Positions 16,424-25,433 of a DNA stretch of 64,000 nucleotides are shown one piece after another (position 1 is the stretch's first letter; the number at the start of each line of letters is the position of its first letter). The DNA is taken from NCBI RefSeq assembly GCF_024623065.1, contig NZ_JANJZR010000002.1:62001-126000 (forward strand). Direction: 5' to 3'. The stretch comes from Bacteroides acidifaciens. GTDB lineage: Bacteria; Bacteroidota; Bacteroidia; Bacteroidales; Bacteroidaceae. The position numbers were made by a program, and so were the translations under genes. The notes beneath the pieces are model-generated. The model did no database searches. It was not told the DNA's origin and saw nothing but the letters and a program-made list of their open reading frames with translations.

Positions 16424-16986
16424 AACAAAGCCATCAGCATTTTTACTAATTCTTCCAAAGGAACTTGCCGGTATTTGGCGGTAAGTTCGGTCGGAGTCAT
16501 GGAGAATTCTTTCGTAGAAAACTCATAAAGTTGGACTTTGGCCTTTTCCAACGAAGGAATGCCTATATCTTTTCCCGTCAGTTCCGTCTTTCCACCGGGC
16601 AGGGACGCATCCATCAATATCTTTTCCAGACGGGAGAACTCCGCGTTCTTTGGTAACATCCCTTTCAGTTCTTCTTTCGTCGCACGGACAAATCTCCTGT
16701 TCATCCGGTCTACCAGCAATACTTCATCGGGAGTGATTTCGATACGCGCTACTTCCGTACGCAAGATAGGCATCAACAAAGAGACTTGTACACGTTCGTG
16801 GGTTTTCATCTTCATCGTTCCCCCCACGGACATGCTCCCCCCCCCTTTATTGGGAATGGTCAGTTGAAGTTTGGAAGCCAGATAGCCGGATACGGGAGCC
16901 TTTGTTTCCGAAGTCGCCAGACGCTTCGAACTCTTACAACCTGCCAATACGACTACCACCAGCAATAGATATACAAATCTTCTCAT
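16420..16986 (-). CDS. DUF4292 lipoprotein (LolB-like fold)
   Basis: 188 residues, lipobox VVLAGC (Cys17). The rest matches the DUF4292 family of Bacteroidetes outer-membrane-associated lipoproteins, whose predicted fold resembles LolB/LppX (motifs LQLTIPNKGG, SLLMPILRTEVARIEITPDEV, VDRMNRRFV). Its exact role is unknown. Four-base overlaps at both ends (with the TPR gene and the EnvC-like gene) show tight translational coupling and suggest a shared envelope function. Confidence 0.88.
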   Translation of the reverse strand: MRRFVYLLLVVVVLAGCKSSKRLATSETKAPVSGYLASKLQLTIPNKGGGSMSVGGTMKMKTHERVQVSLLMPILRTEVARIEITPDEVLLVDRMNRRFVRATKEELKGMLPKNAEFSRLEKILMDASLPGGKTELTGKDIGIPSLEKAKVQLYEFSTKEFSMTPTELTAKYRQVPLEELVKMLMALL

Positions 16987-18755
16987 TCTGCAATATATTT
17001 CTTCTTCTCTATTTTCCGTTTCAATGTTTTCGACTCACTGCCCATTTCGAGCGCCTGTTTCCAGTATTTCAACGCACCTTCCACATCACCGGTCATAAAA
17101 TAAATATCCCCGCAATGTTCCACTATCACATCGCTTTTCTCGCCGTCGCTCTTCATCGCATTATCAATGTAGATACGTGCCTCGGCATAATTCCCCTTTT
17201 CAAAAAGAATCCAGGCATACGTGTCGAGATAAGTGGAGTTATTGGGTTCCGCCTTTACAGTTTTGTAACTCATTTCTTCCGCCTTGTCCAAATCACGGCG
17301 TTCCACAGACAAGTAATAAGCGTAATTATTCAACGCGCCGATATTGGAAGGATTGTACACCAAAGCCGAGTCATAGGCAGCATAAGCCTCTGCCATCTGG
17401 TTCTTTGTGTGGTAAATATCCCCCATTATCGAATAGAAATCCGATACAACTTCTTTTCTCGTATCGGGTGTCACGTGTTTCAGTGCTCTGTTGCAAACAG
17501 TCAATACGCTGTCAGTCTGTTCCGCCTGATGATAGGCAATTGCCAGATAATAATACAATCCCAAAGCATCCGGAGTAGCCTCGATACCCGGCTCACAAAC
17601 TTTTATAATCTGTTTATAATCTTCTTTTTTCACAGCGGCACTGACCAGCATCAAGCGGGCAGCCTTGTTAGCCGGGTCTAAGTCAACCACTTGTTCCAAC
17701 ACCGGGACGGCTTCCTGCTCCATATTCTTCGACAGCAGATACTGCGCATAAAGCATCGGGACTTGCGGGTCATCCTGTTCCTGCTTCATCATCCGGTCAA
17801 ACAAAGCAATCACTTGGGTACTGTCTTTAGCCGATGACTGTTCATTTTCCACAATTATCTGACGCATGACATTGATTTTCGTATCAGGAGTCACCTTCTT
17901 GTTCAGCAGCAGTGTATCCAGTTGCTGTTGGTGCAATTCCTTTTGTCCGGTCTGTTCATAATAAGAAGCCATCGAGAAGAGAGCCATCGGGTTGTCCGGC
18001 TCTGCCGCCAACACCTTCTGATATGTCTCGTAGGCTTCCTCTTTCTTGCCATTCTGAAGATATACATCTCCCAAAATCACCTGATACCGCATATCCATCG
18101 GATATTCCTGCACCAGGCTCTCGATTTCCTGAAACGCCTTCTTGTCATCTTTCATCTGGAGATAAATGCGGAATTTCTCCATAGACAACTGTTCGTTCTT
18201 GCCCAAACGCTTCTCCAAGCGATTCAGTGTGGAAATCACATCGTTATATTTTTCCTGACGGCTATAAATATCAAGCAGGCTGAACAAAGGTTCCTGCTTC
18301 GTCGGAAAACGGGTGACCATCTTCTCGAGCAAAACGACCGCTTTATCCAGTTCATTCTGCTGCTGATACAGATTGACCAACCCCTGGCTATACCAATAAT
18401 TGTCGGGAGCATAGGCCACCGCTTGCTCCAGAGCCGCCTGACCTTGCGGAACCTGGCGAAGGAACATGTAATACTGGGAAACTTCGTAAAGCGCAGAAGA
18501 AGCACCCGGATTAATATCCAGACAATGCTGCAACAAGCCGAAAGCCGCGTCATATTCCTTCTTCTCCTTCATCCGCATGGCTTCCAGAAAGAAATAGTCA
18601 TACTTCCGCTGTTGCTCCGCCGTTACATAAGTCTTTCCTATCGGGGAAGAAGCCCCCTCATCCTTTGCAGACTTCGCCGTACGCCCTGTACGTGCCGTCC
18701 CGCACGAGGTCAAGACCCATACCGAGACCAGCAGCCATCCTATTTTTATCTTCAT
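16983..18755 (-). CDS. TPR-repeat lipoprotein
   Basis: 590 residues with lipobox VLTSC (Cys18) and about 14 tetratricopeptide repeats covering residues 45-580 (for example ALYEVSQYYMFLRQVPQGQA and ALNNYAYYLSVERRDLDKAE). TPR arrays bind partner proteins, so this is probably an outer-membrane-anchored scaffold. It starts 24 bases after dut and overlaps the DUF4292 gene by four bases. The dut-TPR-DUF4292-envC arrangement is, from memory, conserved in Bacteroides. Confidence 0.9.
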   Translation of the reverse strand: MKIKIGWLLVSVWVLTSCGTARTGRTAKSAKDEGASSPIGKTYVTAEQQRKYDYFFLEAMRMKEKKEYDAAFGLLQHCLDINPGASSALYEVSQYYMFLRQVPQGQAALEQAVAYAPDNYWYSQGLVNLYQQQNELDKAVVLLEKMVTRFPTKQEPLFSLLDIYSRQEKYNDVISTLNRLEKRLGKNEQLSMEKFRIYLQMKDDKKAFQEIESLVQEYPMDMRYQVILGDVYLQNGKKEEAYETYQKVLAAEPDNPMALFSMASYYEQTGQKELHQQQLDTLLLNKKVTPDTKINVMRQIIVENEQSSAKDSTQVIALFDRMMKQEQDDPQVPMLYAQYLLSKNMEQEAVPVLEQVVDLDPANKAARLMLVSAAVKKEDYKQIIKVCEPGIEATPDALGLYYYLAIAYHQAEQTDSVLTVCNRALKHVTPDTRKEVVSDFYSIMGDIYHTKNQMAEAYAAYDSALVYNPSNIGALNNYAYYLSVERRDLDKAEEMSYKTVKAEPNNSTYLDTYAWILFEKGNYAEARIYIDNAMKSDGEKSDVIVEHCGDIYFMTGDVEGALKYWKQALEMGSESKTLKRKIEKKKYIAE

Positions 18756-18779
18756 TTCATTTTTTTAATTAAGCATTCA

Positions 18780-19211
18780 TCATACTCCGGTATGACCGAA
18801 ACCACCGGCTCCCCGTTCTGTTTCATCCAGCACTTCCACTTCCTGCCATGTCGGTTGCTCATGCTTCGCTATCACCATTTGGGCGATACGTTCGCCATCT
18901 TCAATCACAAAAGTTTCGGAAGAGAGATTGATTAGGATAATGCAGATTTCCCCCCGATAATCCGCGTCAATCGTCCCCGGAGAATTAAGTACGGAAATTC
19001 CTTTCTTGATAGCCAGACCGCTACGGGGACGGATTTGTGCTTCAAATCCCTTCGGGAGAGCTATATATAATCCTGTCGGCACCAGGCAACGTTGCAATGG
19101 TTCCAGTGTGATAGGTTCGGAAAGGTTAGCGCGGATGTCCATTCCTGCGGACAATTCGGTGGCATAAGCCGGAAGCGGATGCTTCGATTTATTGATAACT
19201 TGAATATTCAT
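18780..19211 (-). CDS. dut: dUTP diphosphatase
   Basis: 144 residues from the ATG complementary to 19209-19211. The frame is open 90 bases further upstream, but this start gives the family length. All five trimeric dUTPase motifs are present: [34 protein letters not shown] and [10 protein letters not shown]. It hydrolyses dUTP to dUMP and diphosphate, keeping uracil out of DNA and feeding dTMP synthesis. It is the first gene of the operon with the TPR, DUF4292 and EnvC-like genes, and is divergent from dgt, another nucleotide-pool enzyme. Confidence 0.97.
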   Translation of the reverse strand: MNIQVINKSKHPLPAYATELSAGMDIRANLSEPITLEPLQRCLVPTGLYIALPKGFEAQIRPRSGLAIKKGISVLNSPGTIDADYRGEICIILINLSSETFVIEDGERIAQMVIAKHEQPTWQEVEVLDETERGAGGFGHTGV

Positions 19212-19304
19212 AAGTGCATGTTTACTATTTAACGGGCGAAAATACACATTTTGAACTGAAAAATAGTTAAGTTTGCAGTTAAATAATGTACCGTTCTCCA
19301 AATT

Positions 19305-19333
19305 GTAAATCGTAAATAGTCAAATCGTAAATA
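19305..19333. repeat. Short GTAAATC-type tandem repeat between dut and dgt
   Basis: GTAAAT, separated by TC or one to three other bases, is repeated three times here (one copy changed to TCAAAT). The same unit forms a longer array at 31410-31469 and a decayed one near 40441. Confidence 0.5.
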
Positions 19334-19335
19334 AA

Positions 19336-20682
19336 ATGATGAATTGGAACCAATTAATATCAGCTAAACGTTTCGGGATGGAAGAATTCCACGAAGAACG
19401 TCAGGAAAACCGCTCCGAATTTCAACGGGATTATGACCGACTTATTTTCTCCGCGCCTTTCCGCAGATTACAGAATAAGACGCAGGTATTTCCTCTGCCG
19501 GGCAGCGTCTTTGTACACAACCGGCTCACGCATAGTCTCGAAGTCTCCTGCGTCGGCCGTTCCTTGGGCAACGATGTTGCCAAAGCTATCCTGCAACGCC
19601 AACCGGAACTTCAGGAATCTTTCCTGCCGGAGATTGGTTCTATCGTATCCGCCGCTTGCCTGGCGCATGACTTGGGAAACCCTCCTTTCGGTCATTCCGG
19701 CGAACGGGCCATATCCACCTTTTTCTCCGAGGGGAAAGGTCTGCGCCTGAAAGAGAAGCAACCGGACGGAGAGCAACTTTCTGCGATGGAATGGGAAGAT
19801 TTGACACATTTCGAAGGCAATGCGAATGCATTCCGCATCTTGACCCACCAGTTCGAAGGACGTCGGAAAGGCGGCTTCGTCCTGACATATACAACGTTGG
19901 CTTCCATTGTAAAATACCCCTTTTCATCGAGCCTTGCCGGCAAAAAGTCTAAATTCGGGTTCTTCGTCAGCGAAGAAGACAGTTTTCATAAGATTGCGAC
20001 GGAGCTGGGACTGACATTGCTGAACGAGCACCCGTTAAAGTATGCACGCCACCCGCTGGTCTATCTGGTAGAAGCCGCCGATGATATCTGTTACCAGATG
20101 ATGGATATCGAAGATGCCCATAAATTGAAAATACTCACTACCGAGGAGACGAAAGAGTTGCTAATGGCATATTTCGACGAGAAACGGCAGGAGCATCTCC
20201 GAAAGACTTTCCGGATTGTCAATGACACGAACGAGCAAATCGCTTATCTGCGTTCTTCCGTAATCGGATTATTGATTCGTGAATGCACCCGCGTGTTTTT
20301 GGAACATGAGCAGGAGATATTGTCCGGCACCTTCGAAGGGACGCTTGTCAAGCACATTTCCGAGCGTCCGGCAGGAGCTTACATGCACTGCTCCGAAATT
20401 TCTTTGAAGAAGATTTACCGTTCGCGAGACGTGCTGGACATTGAATTGGCCGGATTCCGTGTCATCAGCACGCTGCTCGATCTGATGGTAGACGCCGTGA
20501 CCTCACCCGAAAAGGCTTACTCCGAGCTTCTGATTAACCGGGTTTCCAGCCAGTATAATATAAAAGCGCCTGCACTCTATGAAAGAATACAGGCGGTACT
20601 TGATTATATTTCGGGAATGACCGACGTCTTTGCCCTCGACCTCTACCGCAAGATTAACGGCAACAGTCTGCCTGCGGTGTAA
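19336..20682 (+). CDS. dgt: Deoxyguanosinetriphosphate triphosphohydrolase (HD domain)
   Basis: 448 residues (ATGATG start; either Met is possible). The HD-superfamily metal site is clear: RLTHSLEV followed by AHDLGNPPFGHSGE, and later HPLVYLVEAADDICYQMMDIEDA. Also present is RRLQNKTQVFPL, typical of bacterial dGTPases. It converts dGTP to deoxyguanosine and triphosphate, adjusting dNTP pools. Divergent from dut. Its 3' end overlaps the convergent glsB by 29 bases. Confidence 0.95.
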   Translation: MMNWNQLISAKRFGMEEFHEERQENRSEFQRDYDRLIFSAPFRRLQNKTQVFPLPGSVFVHNRLTHSLEVSCVGRSLGNDVAKAILQRQPELQESFLPEIGSIVSAACLAHDLGNPPFGHSGERAISTFFSEGKGLRLKEKQPDGEQLSAMEWEDLTHFEGNANAFRILTHQFEGRRKGGFVLTYTTLASIVKYPFSSSLAGKKSKFGFFVSEEDSFHKIATELGLTLLNEHPLKYARHPLVYLVEAADDICYQMMDIEDAHKLKILTTEETKELLMAYFDEKRQEHLRKTFRIVNDTNEQIAYLRSSVIGLLIRECTRVFLEHEQEILSGTFEGTLVKHISERPAGAYMHCSEISLKKIYRSRDVLDIELAGFRVISTLLDLMVDAVTSPEKAYSELLINRVSSQYNIKAPALYERIQAVLDYISGMTDVFALDLYRKINGNSLPAV

Positions 20683-21667
20683 CAACCTTAGGAGTAAACG
20701 CTTCATCATCCTCAAAAGGGATTTTCAGCGCATCCGGATGGCTTTCTATAAACGTCTGGATGTGCCGGATTCGCTTATCCTCCAGTATTTCATCCACGGC
20801 AATCAGGATTCCGGTCTCTTCCACATCACCGAATTCATAGTTGATGGCTGTGCCAAACATACGCATCGTAGGACTCAGGCTCATATAAGCGTTCACCAGC
20901 GGCGGAATGTTATAGCCCAGTTTGCGAATCTCACAATTCAGGATTTTGTAATCTTCCTTAAAGCTGTCCTTACAGAACAATGCCCGCAACTCCTCTTCCG
21001 GAGTCTCCAATACCAAAGGCTCCATCGGCGTGACGAGCCTTTCCTTATCGTGGAAATGTTTCTTAAGGAAATAAAGAATCATATCACGGCCGCGGCGGTG
21101 GTAGCTGGGATACATTGTCACCTTTCCGAAGAAGTACTTCACGTTCGGCATAATCACGGTCAATGCTCCCAATCCGTCCCATAGGTTGTCCAGCGCAAAC
21201 AGCCCCTTGCTTCCGGCACGGGTAGACTGATATTCAAGCGTCACAAACGAACGTCCCAACTCTATCGTCTGCGGCAAATATTTTTCAATAAAAGTATCCG
21301 AGAAATCGAACATATGGGAAGTGGCAAGAATCGGAGCGCCTTTTTCGTCGAAACGCACGTCCGTCCCAAGCAGATAGCGGTAGCCGCCTAAAATCTCTTC
21401 GGCTTCCGGGTTCCACACAATGAGCTGCTTGTAGGGATGCTCCATTGTGTCGTATTCGTCTATATCCATCGACAGCCCGGTTCCTCCGCCGGCAGCCCGG
21501 AAAGCAATTTCGCGCAAACGTCCAATCTCTTTCATCACATTGGGTGCATTCTGATGAGTAATAATGTAAATCTGGTTATTACTCTTATTGGTCATTCGTA
21601 AGCGTCTGTCTTCCGTCAATTCAGCCTTCAGCAGTTCTTTGCTTATCGGTTTGATAATCTCTTCCAT
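20654..21667 (-). CDS. glsB: Glycine N-acyltransferase of glycine-lipid synthesis (GNAT/hemolysin-like)
   Basis: 337 residues resembling the OlsB/PF13444 acyltransferase family: REIAFRAAGGGTG, EEILGGYRYLLG, ELGRSFVTLEYQ, then TMYPSYHRRGRDMILYFLKK. In B. thetaiotaomicron the homologous protein N-acylates glycine, and the neighbouring PlsC-type protein then O-acylates the product to give glycine lipids. The pair occurs here in the same arrangement, 26 bases apart. The last 29 bases overlap dgt on the other strand. Confidence 0.87.
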   Translation of the reverse strand: MEEIIKPISKELLKAELTEDRRLRMTNKSNNQIYIITHQNAPNVMKEIGRLREIAFRAAGGGTGLSMDIDEYDTMEHPYKQLIVWNPEAEEILGGYRYLLGTDVRFDEKGAPILATSHMFDFSDTFIEKYLPQTIELGRSFVTLEYQSTRAGSKGLFALDNLWDGLGALTVIMPNVKYFFGKVTMYPSYHRRGRDMILYFLKKHFHDKERLVTPMEPLVLETPEEELRALFCKDSFKEDYKILNCEIRKLGYNIPPLVNAYMSLSPTMRMFGTAINYEFGDVEETGILIAVDEILEDKRIRHIQTFIESHPDALKIPFEDDEAFTPKVVTPQADCCR

Positions 21668-21693
21668 ATTTCTTGTTATAGTTGTTCTATCAA

Positions 21694-22521
21694 TTACAGT
21701 TTATATACAATGTCCTTTACGTATTCCGCCCATTGTACCGGTGTTTTCGATTTGTCGAAAGTCTGCCAGGGTATCGGCTTGCCAAAGGTGACGGTAAAGG
21801 TTTTGTGGCGGTTCTTAAACATCTCATCCGCAAGATACAACATGGCGATGTTGAACTTAATGCCCAGTGCCTTGCAGATATTTGCCAGATTGTAGAAGAA
21901 ATCGGAGTTTCTGCCCCCGAAGTGCACCGGTATCACGTCGCGTTTTGCTTGTATGCTCTTTACTATAAATGTCTTTTTCCATTCCAGGTCGCGAATCACT
22001 CCCTCCTGCCGGCGCGAACAGAGCCCGGCGGGGAACATGATAAGCTGGTCGTCGGAGTTGAATCCGGCTTCCACCATCTTAGGGAAATCTTTCGACTGCT
22101 TGCCTGTCTTATTAATAGGTATGCAGAGCGGAGCCAATCCGCGCAGGTTCATCAGCAAGTCGTTGACCAGGTATTTCACCTTCCCGTCATAATGACGTCC
22201 CAGCACGTAGCCCAGCGCCACACCGTCCTGTCCGCCCAACGGATGATTGGAGACAAAGGTGTACAAACCGTCTTTGGGAAGATTTTCGAGTCCTTTCACC
22301 TCTACCTTCGCATCCAGAAAGTCCAGACACGCTTCGAGGAAGTCGACTCCGACCTTATCTTTCGACTCATCCAAAAACACATTAATCTCATCCTGATGAA
22401 CTATTTTCTTCAGATAAGAAATCACAAACTTAGGGATGTACTTGTATTGCTTCGGCGCTTTGGTCCGAAGAATTTTATCGACATCAATCAAAAATAAAGA
22501 GTCATCTGTCATTCTTTTCAA
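21694..22521 (-). CDS. glsA: Glycine-lipid O-acyltransferase (PlsC-like)
   Basis: 275 residues of the lysophospholipid acyltransferase fold. The catalytic His is in SNHPLGGQDG, where His and Asp are separated by five residues instead of the usual four of PlsC; FPAGLCSRR is the second acyltransferase motif. The N-terminal part (1-70) is specific to the Bacteroidetes type. It adds the second fatty acid to N-acyl(oxy) glycine, completing glycine lipids used in membrane adaptation. First gene of the glsA-glsB pair, with a near-consensus promoter just upstream. Confidence 0.87.
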   Translation of the reverse strand: MKRMTDDSLFLIDVDKILRTKAPKQYKYIPKFVISYLKKIVHQDEINVFLDESKDKVGVDFLEACLDFLDAKVEVKGLENLPKDGLYTFVSNHPLGGQDGVALGYVLGRHYDGKVKYLVNDLLMNLRGLAPLCIPINKTGKQSKDFPKMVEAGFNSDDQLIMFPAGLCSRRQEGVIRDLEWKKTFIVKSIQAKRDVIPVHFGGRNSDFFYNLANICKALGIKFNIAMLYLADEMFKNRHKTFTVTFGKPIPWQTFDKSKTPVQWAEYVKDIVYKL

Positions 22522-22535
22522 ATAAAATGATGCTA

Positions 22536-22567
22536 CAAAATTAGCGGTTCTTTTTTATTATTTGCAA
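22536..22567 (-). promoter_or_regulatory. Promoter for glsA-glsB
   Basis: On the minus strand TAATTTTG (22543-22536) fits TAnnTTTG. After 21 bases it is preceded by ATTG (22568-22565), close to the -33 element. The start of glsA is 15 bases from the -7 box, giving a very short leader. Confidence 0.5.
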
Positions 22568-22631
22568 TAAATTAGTAGAAAATGCAGGATTTAAGCTCAT
22601 AAGCCCCCGAAAACAACACCCGAAAACTATC

Positions 22632-22677
22632 AAATAACACATGAAAACTGTCTGCAGACAGTTTTCAGGTGTTATTT
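22632..22677. repeat. 46-bp near-perfect palindrome between glsA and an ECF sigma gene
   Basis: Two 23-base arms meet with no loop at CTGCAG; the inner half is TGAAAACTGTCTG / CAGACAGTTTTCA and the outer half AAATAACAC / GTGTTATTT. Only one base pair mismatches (A against G). It lies in the divergent promoter region, 94 bases before the sigma gene. No T tract follows on either strand, so an operator or a cruciform is as likely as a terminator. Confidence 0.7.
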
Positions 22678-22770
22678 AGCCGGATTCTCCCCGTCCGGTT
22701 CTCAAAAATCCCCGTAAACTTGCACCATCGAAATTAACGAACGAATATTCACCATTTAAAAGCAACGTAT

Positions 22771-23274
22771 ATGAAAAGTTTAAGCTTCAGAAAAGATTTA
22801 GTAGAAGTACAGGATGAACTACTTCGCTTCGCCTACAAACTGACAACCGACCGCGAAGAAGCAAATGATTTGTTGCAGGAAACCTCATTGAAAGCATTGG
22901 ATAATGAAGATAAATACACGCCCGATACAAACTTCAAAGGCTGGATGTACACTATCATGCGCAATATATTCATCAACAACTACCGCAAGGTGGTTCGCGA
23001 CCAGACATTTGTCGACCAGACCGACAACTTATACCATCTGAATCTGCCACAAGACGCAAGCGTGGAGAGTACAGACAGGGCGTACGACCTGAAAGAGATG
23101 CACCGGGTGGTAAACAACCTTCCGAAAGAGTACCGCATTCCGTTTTCGATGCACATGTCGGGGTTCAAATACCGTGAAATCGCAGATAAACTGGAGCTTC
23201 CGTTGGGAACAGTGAAAAGCCGTATCTTCTTCACCCGGCAGAAGTTGCAGGAAGAGTTGAAGGATTTCCGTTGA
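22771..23274 (+). CDS. ECF sigma factor (RpoE-like), no adjacent anti-sigma gene
   Basis: A 167-residue sigma-70 family protein. Region 2 is at about 12-78 (DREEANDLLQETSLKALDN, NFKGWMYTIMRNIFINNYRK) and region 4 at about 115-163 (YREIADKLELPLGTVKSRIF). Unlike the sigma factor at 2311-2859 it has no FecR-like partner beside it, and its sequence is the RpoE/SigW-like type used for stress or envelope responses. Downstream lies only a degraded gene on the other strand. Confidence 0.93.
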   Translation: MKSLSFRKDLVEVQDELLRFAYKLTTDREEANDLLQETSLKALDNEDKYTPDTNFKGWMYTIMRNIFINNYRKVVRDQTFVDQTDNLYHLNLPQDASVESTDRAYDLKEMHRVVNNLPKEYRIPFSMHMSGFKYREIADKLELPLGTVKSRIFFTRQKLQEELKDFR

Positions 23275-23282
23275 ACCGGTTC

Positions 23283-23890
23283 TTACCGATAAATAAAAAT
23301 CTGCTCTCCGTTGCCATTTATATAAAACGGAAGTTCTTCCTTACCTTCGGTCAGGTTTCTGAGCCATAGGAGCGACCCGGGTGGGACTTCCGCTGTTATA
23401 TAGTGGTATACAGCCTGCTGACTGGTTATTTTCTTCCATTTTCCATTACTCCAGCCATACAATTCATACCGATTGCCCGGCACAATACCGTTGTCGGCTG
23501 TTCCAATATCTTTTCTCCATCGCTTACTCTGAATTTCAAGACAAGTTCAAATCCCTTCCGGCTATACAAGCTATCGGGGTTTTCCACAACGAGTCCATAA
23601 AGAAGCGAATCGGCAAGATTCGTCAATGAATCCAGCAAAGGATGTTGCTGAGAGTTCCTTACCGAGTAAGGCGAATGATGATAGCGCATATTGGCTATCA
23701 GAAACTTTGCAGCCTTCAGTTTCTGAGGTTCGTGCCGATAATGCTGCAATACTGTTTCCAACTCACTTCTGTTTGGACCGGAAATTGCTAAAATGGTTTC
23801 CACACGTTTGTCCATTTCGCTTGTACAGCCAATCATCAGTAACCATGCAAGAACAAAGAAAAGAGTCTTATTTTTTGTTTTTAATTTCAT
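23283..23890 (-). pseudogene. Internally deleted paralogue of the transglutaminase-like lipoprotein
   Basis: The start (ATG complementary to 23888-23890) encodes a lipoprotein signal (LLMIGC) and about 115 residues closely matching the gene at 4280-6367, including the 16-residue match HEPQKLKAAKFLIANM. Near 23495-23510 the match stops after VSDGEKILE and resumes in another frame with ADNGIVPGNRYELYGW, the last 70 residues of the intact relative (GSLLWLRNLTEGKEELPFY). About 490 residues, including the whole catalytic domain, are missing and the two parts are out of frame. The gene cannot make a functional enzyme. Confidence 0.9.
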
Positions 23891-23946
23891 AACTATAAAA
23901 ACATTTTTCAATGAGGGGACTTTCGAGTCCCCCATCAACTTACCTA

Positions 23947-24480
23947 TCATTTTACATGATGCTTCCAATACACAAGAATGTAATTTCGTCTTTTACCCTC
24001 CTCCGTAGGAACAAATCGTATCTCTTTTTTCAAACCTAATTCAATTTTACGATAAACAGAAACAGGAATAGTCGCAAATGGATTAGTACACGGAAAACTA
24101 AATTCAACTTCTGCTACACTTCCATTATCCGGATTAATATACATCGTAATAAATATGAATGTTTCTCTTACACGGTTTTTCTCTGTATCCGAAAAACAAC
24201 TATTAACAATAGAAATACATTTGGGCTTTGTCCAACTATCTTTTTCCAATTGATCACTCATGTTTTCTTCAATGGATATGTATTTCCCGGTATACCTATC
24301 AATCTGATCTACATATGTAAATTTATTCTCTTTGTTATACAAAGTTACCATACCAAGTTGATCGCTCTGATAGGTGTAACCATTTTCGTAAAACGTCTTA
24401 GTTTTATCATAATATCTTGTTTGCGCAGAAGCAAATAATACCATGAATAATTGTATAAATAATATTGTAATAGTCTTCAT
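23947..24480 (-). CDS. Exported protein, possibly DUF5043 family
   Basis: 177 residues from the ATG complementary to 24478-24480. A signal peptide is clear (VLFASAQT, cleavage near residue 20), followed by a small soluble domain (YYDKTKTFYENGYTYQSDQL, ISIVNSCFSD, VEFSFPCTNPFATIP). The C-terminal section (SVAEVEFSF to EIRFVPTEEGKRRNYILVYW) has the rhythm of a TonB C-terminal-like fold. From memory it resembles DUF5043 of Bacteroides. It overlaps the preceding metallopeptidase remnant by four bases and ends 56 bases before the start of the deleted transglutaminase-like gene. It is the only gene of this second cassette that looks intact. Confidence 0.65.
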   Translation of the reverse strand: MKTITILFIQLFMVLFASAQTRYYDKTKTFYENGYTYQSDQLGMVTLYNKENKFTYVDQIDRYTGKYISIEENMSDQLEKDSWTKPKCISIVNSCFSDTEKNRVRETFIFITMYINPDNGSVAEVEFSFPCTNPFATIPVSVYRKIELGLKKEIRFVPTEEGKRRNYILVYWKHHVK

Positions 24481-25433
24481 ATGCAATTTTCTGTTATTTT
24501 TCTTAAGTTGTTAAAATTAACCATTCTATCTTCATAAGGGGTATATTTATAATTCTCATACCCTGGATATGTTTTAAAACAATTAAGGAGAGTATAATCC
24601 CAATATATTTCAAAATTAATAGAATCTCCATAAAAGTTCCCTTTTTTATCAATATAGTATTCCAATTTTTCCGTTGATAACATACGTTTATCTCCTCTAA
24701 TTTTCCCTTTTATCCAATCGCTTTCATTATATGAAACAGTATCTCTACAATAATAAAGATATTGTGTATAATGTGATTCTATTTCCGAGTTTATTGTCTG
24801 ATTTCTCCAAATATCAACATCATTTTTTTGTTTGTATTGATACGCGTGCATCATTTCATGCAACAAAGTTCCACTTTCCATATTAGGATTAAAAGTAATA
24901 ACATTATTTATAGGAGAATATTTAGCACCTTTTTCTTTATCTGAAAAATTAAAGCTAATTTTGTTATTGCTATTAAATATTTTAGATAATTCTTTATACA
25001 ATCCTTCTCCCATACAATCATTTATTATCTTCTTTAGCATATTTTCCAGTTTCTTCCATTGTTCTTCTGTTAAATCGCCGGAAAAAATTTTTCTTGCGTT
25101 AGGAGCAGTCATAGGTTGAGTGCCTCCTTCTGGGGGAATAGGTACATAGCCACCATTACCTCCATTACCGCCGCCGTTACCACCACCTTCACCGGGACCG
25201 GGATACCACGGTTCCTATACATAAACAAGTTCGTCGTGACAACGTTCCACCGGCTCCCATTTTCCCACTTTACGACATTCTGTACCGAAGCCTAATCCAT
25301 ATTCCGGGTCTTCATAGGTAAATCCTTTACAATCATTGTATTCCACGTAAACAAATTCCGTGTAACATACTCTCTGCATTTCCCATCCACGAGTCTTTAT
25401 CTCCTCTTGCATACGCACTCCCTCTTCCGGAAA
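24477..25433 (-). pseudogene. Broken gene: cysteine-rich segment, Gly/Asn linker and zinc-metallopeptidase domain
   Basis: One reading frame runs from just after the stop of the ligase remnant to 24477, interrupted by a single in-frame TAG at 25215-25217. Before it lie IKTRGWEMQRVC and a segment with four cysteines; a GTG at 25418 or ATG at 25412 could start it. Directly after the TAG come a proline/glycine-rich linker (EPWYPGPGEGGG, GNGGNGG) and a 211-residue domain with HEMMH (His85, Glu86, His89 counted from the ATG at 25112) and a downstream Glu in NSEIESHY, a gluzincin-like zinc site. No signal peptide remains, so the 5' part has been lost. Confidence 0.7.

Noticed and set aside
17922-18935. 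Open frame of 337 codons on the plus strand opposite the TPR gene and dut
   Set aside because: It runs antisense through two well-supported genes, is rich in His/Leu/Ile runs typical of shadow frames, and matches no known domain.
21682-22497. Open frame of 271 codons on the plus strand opposite glsA
   Set aside because: It is fully antisense to a recognised acyltransferase gene and has no protein features of its own.
25130-25200. Gly/Asn-codon repeat as a tandem DNA repeat or CRISPR-like array
   Set aside because: It is a coding linker in frame with the metallopeptidase remnant; the units are single GGN/AAT codons without spacers.
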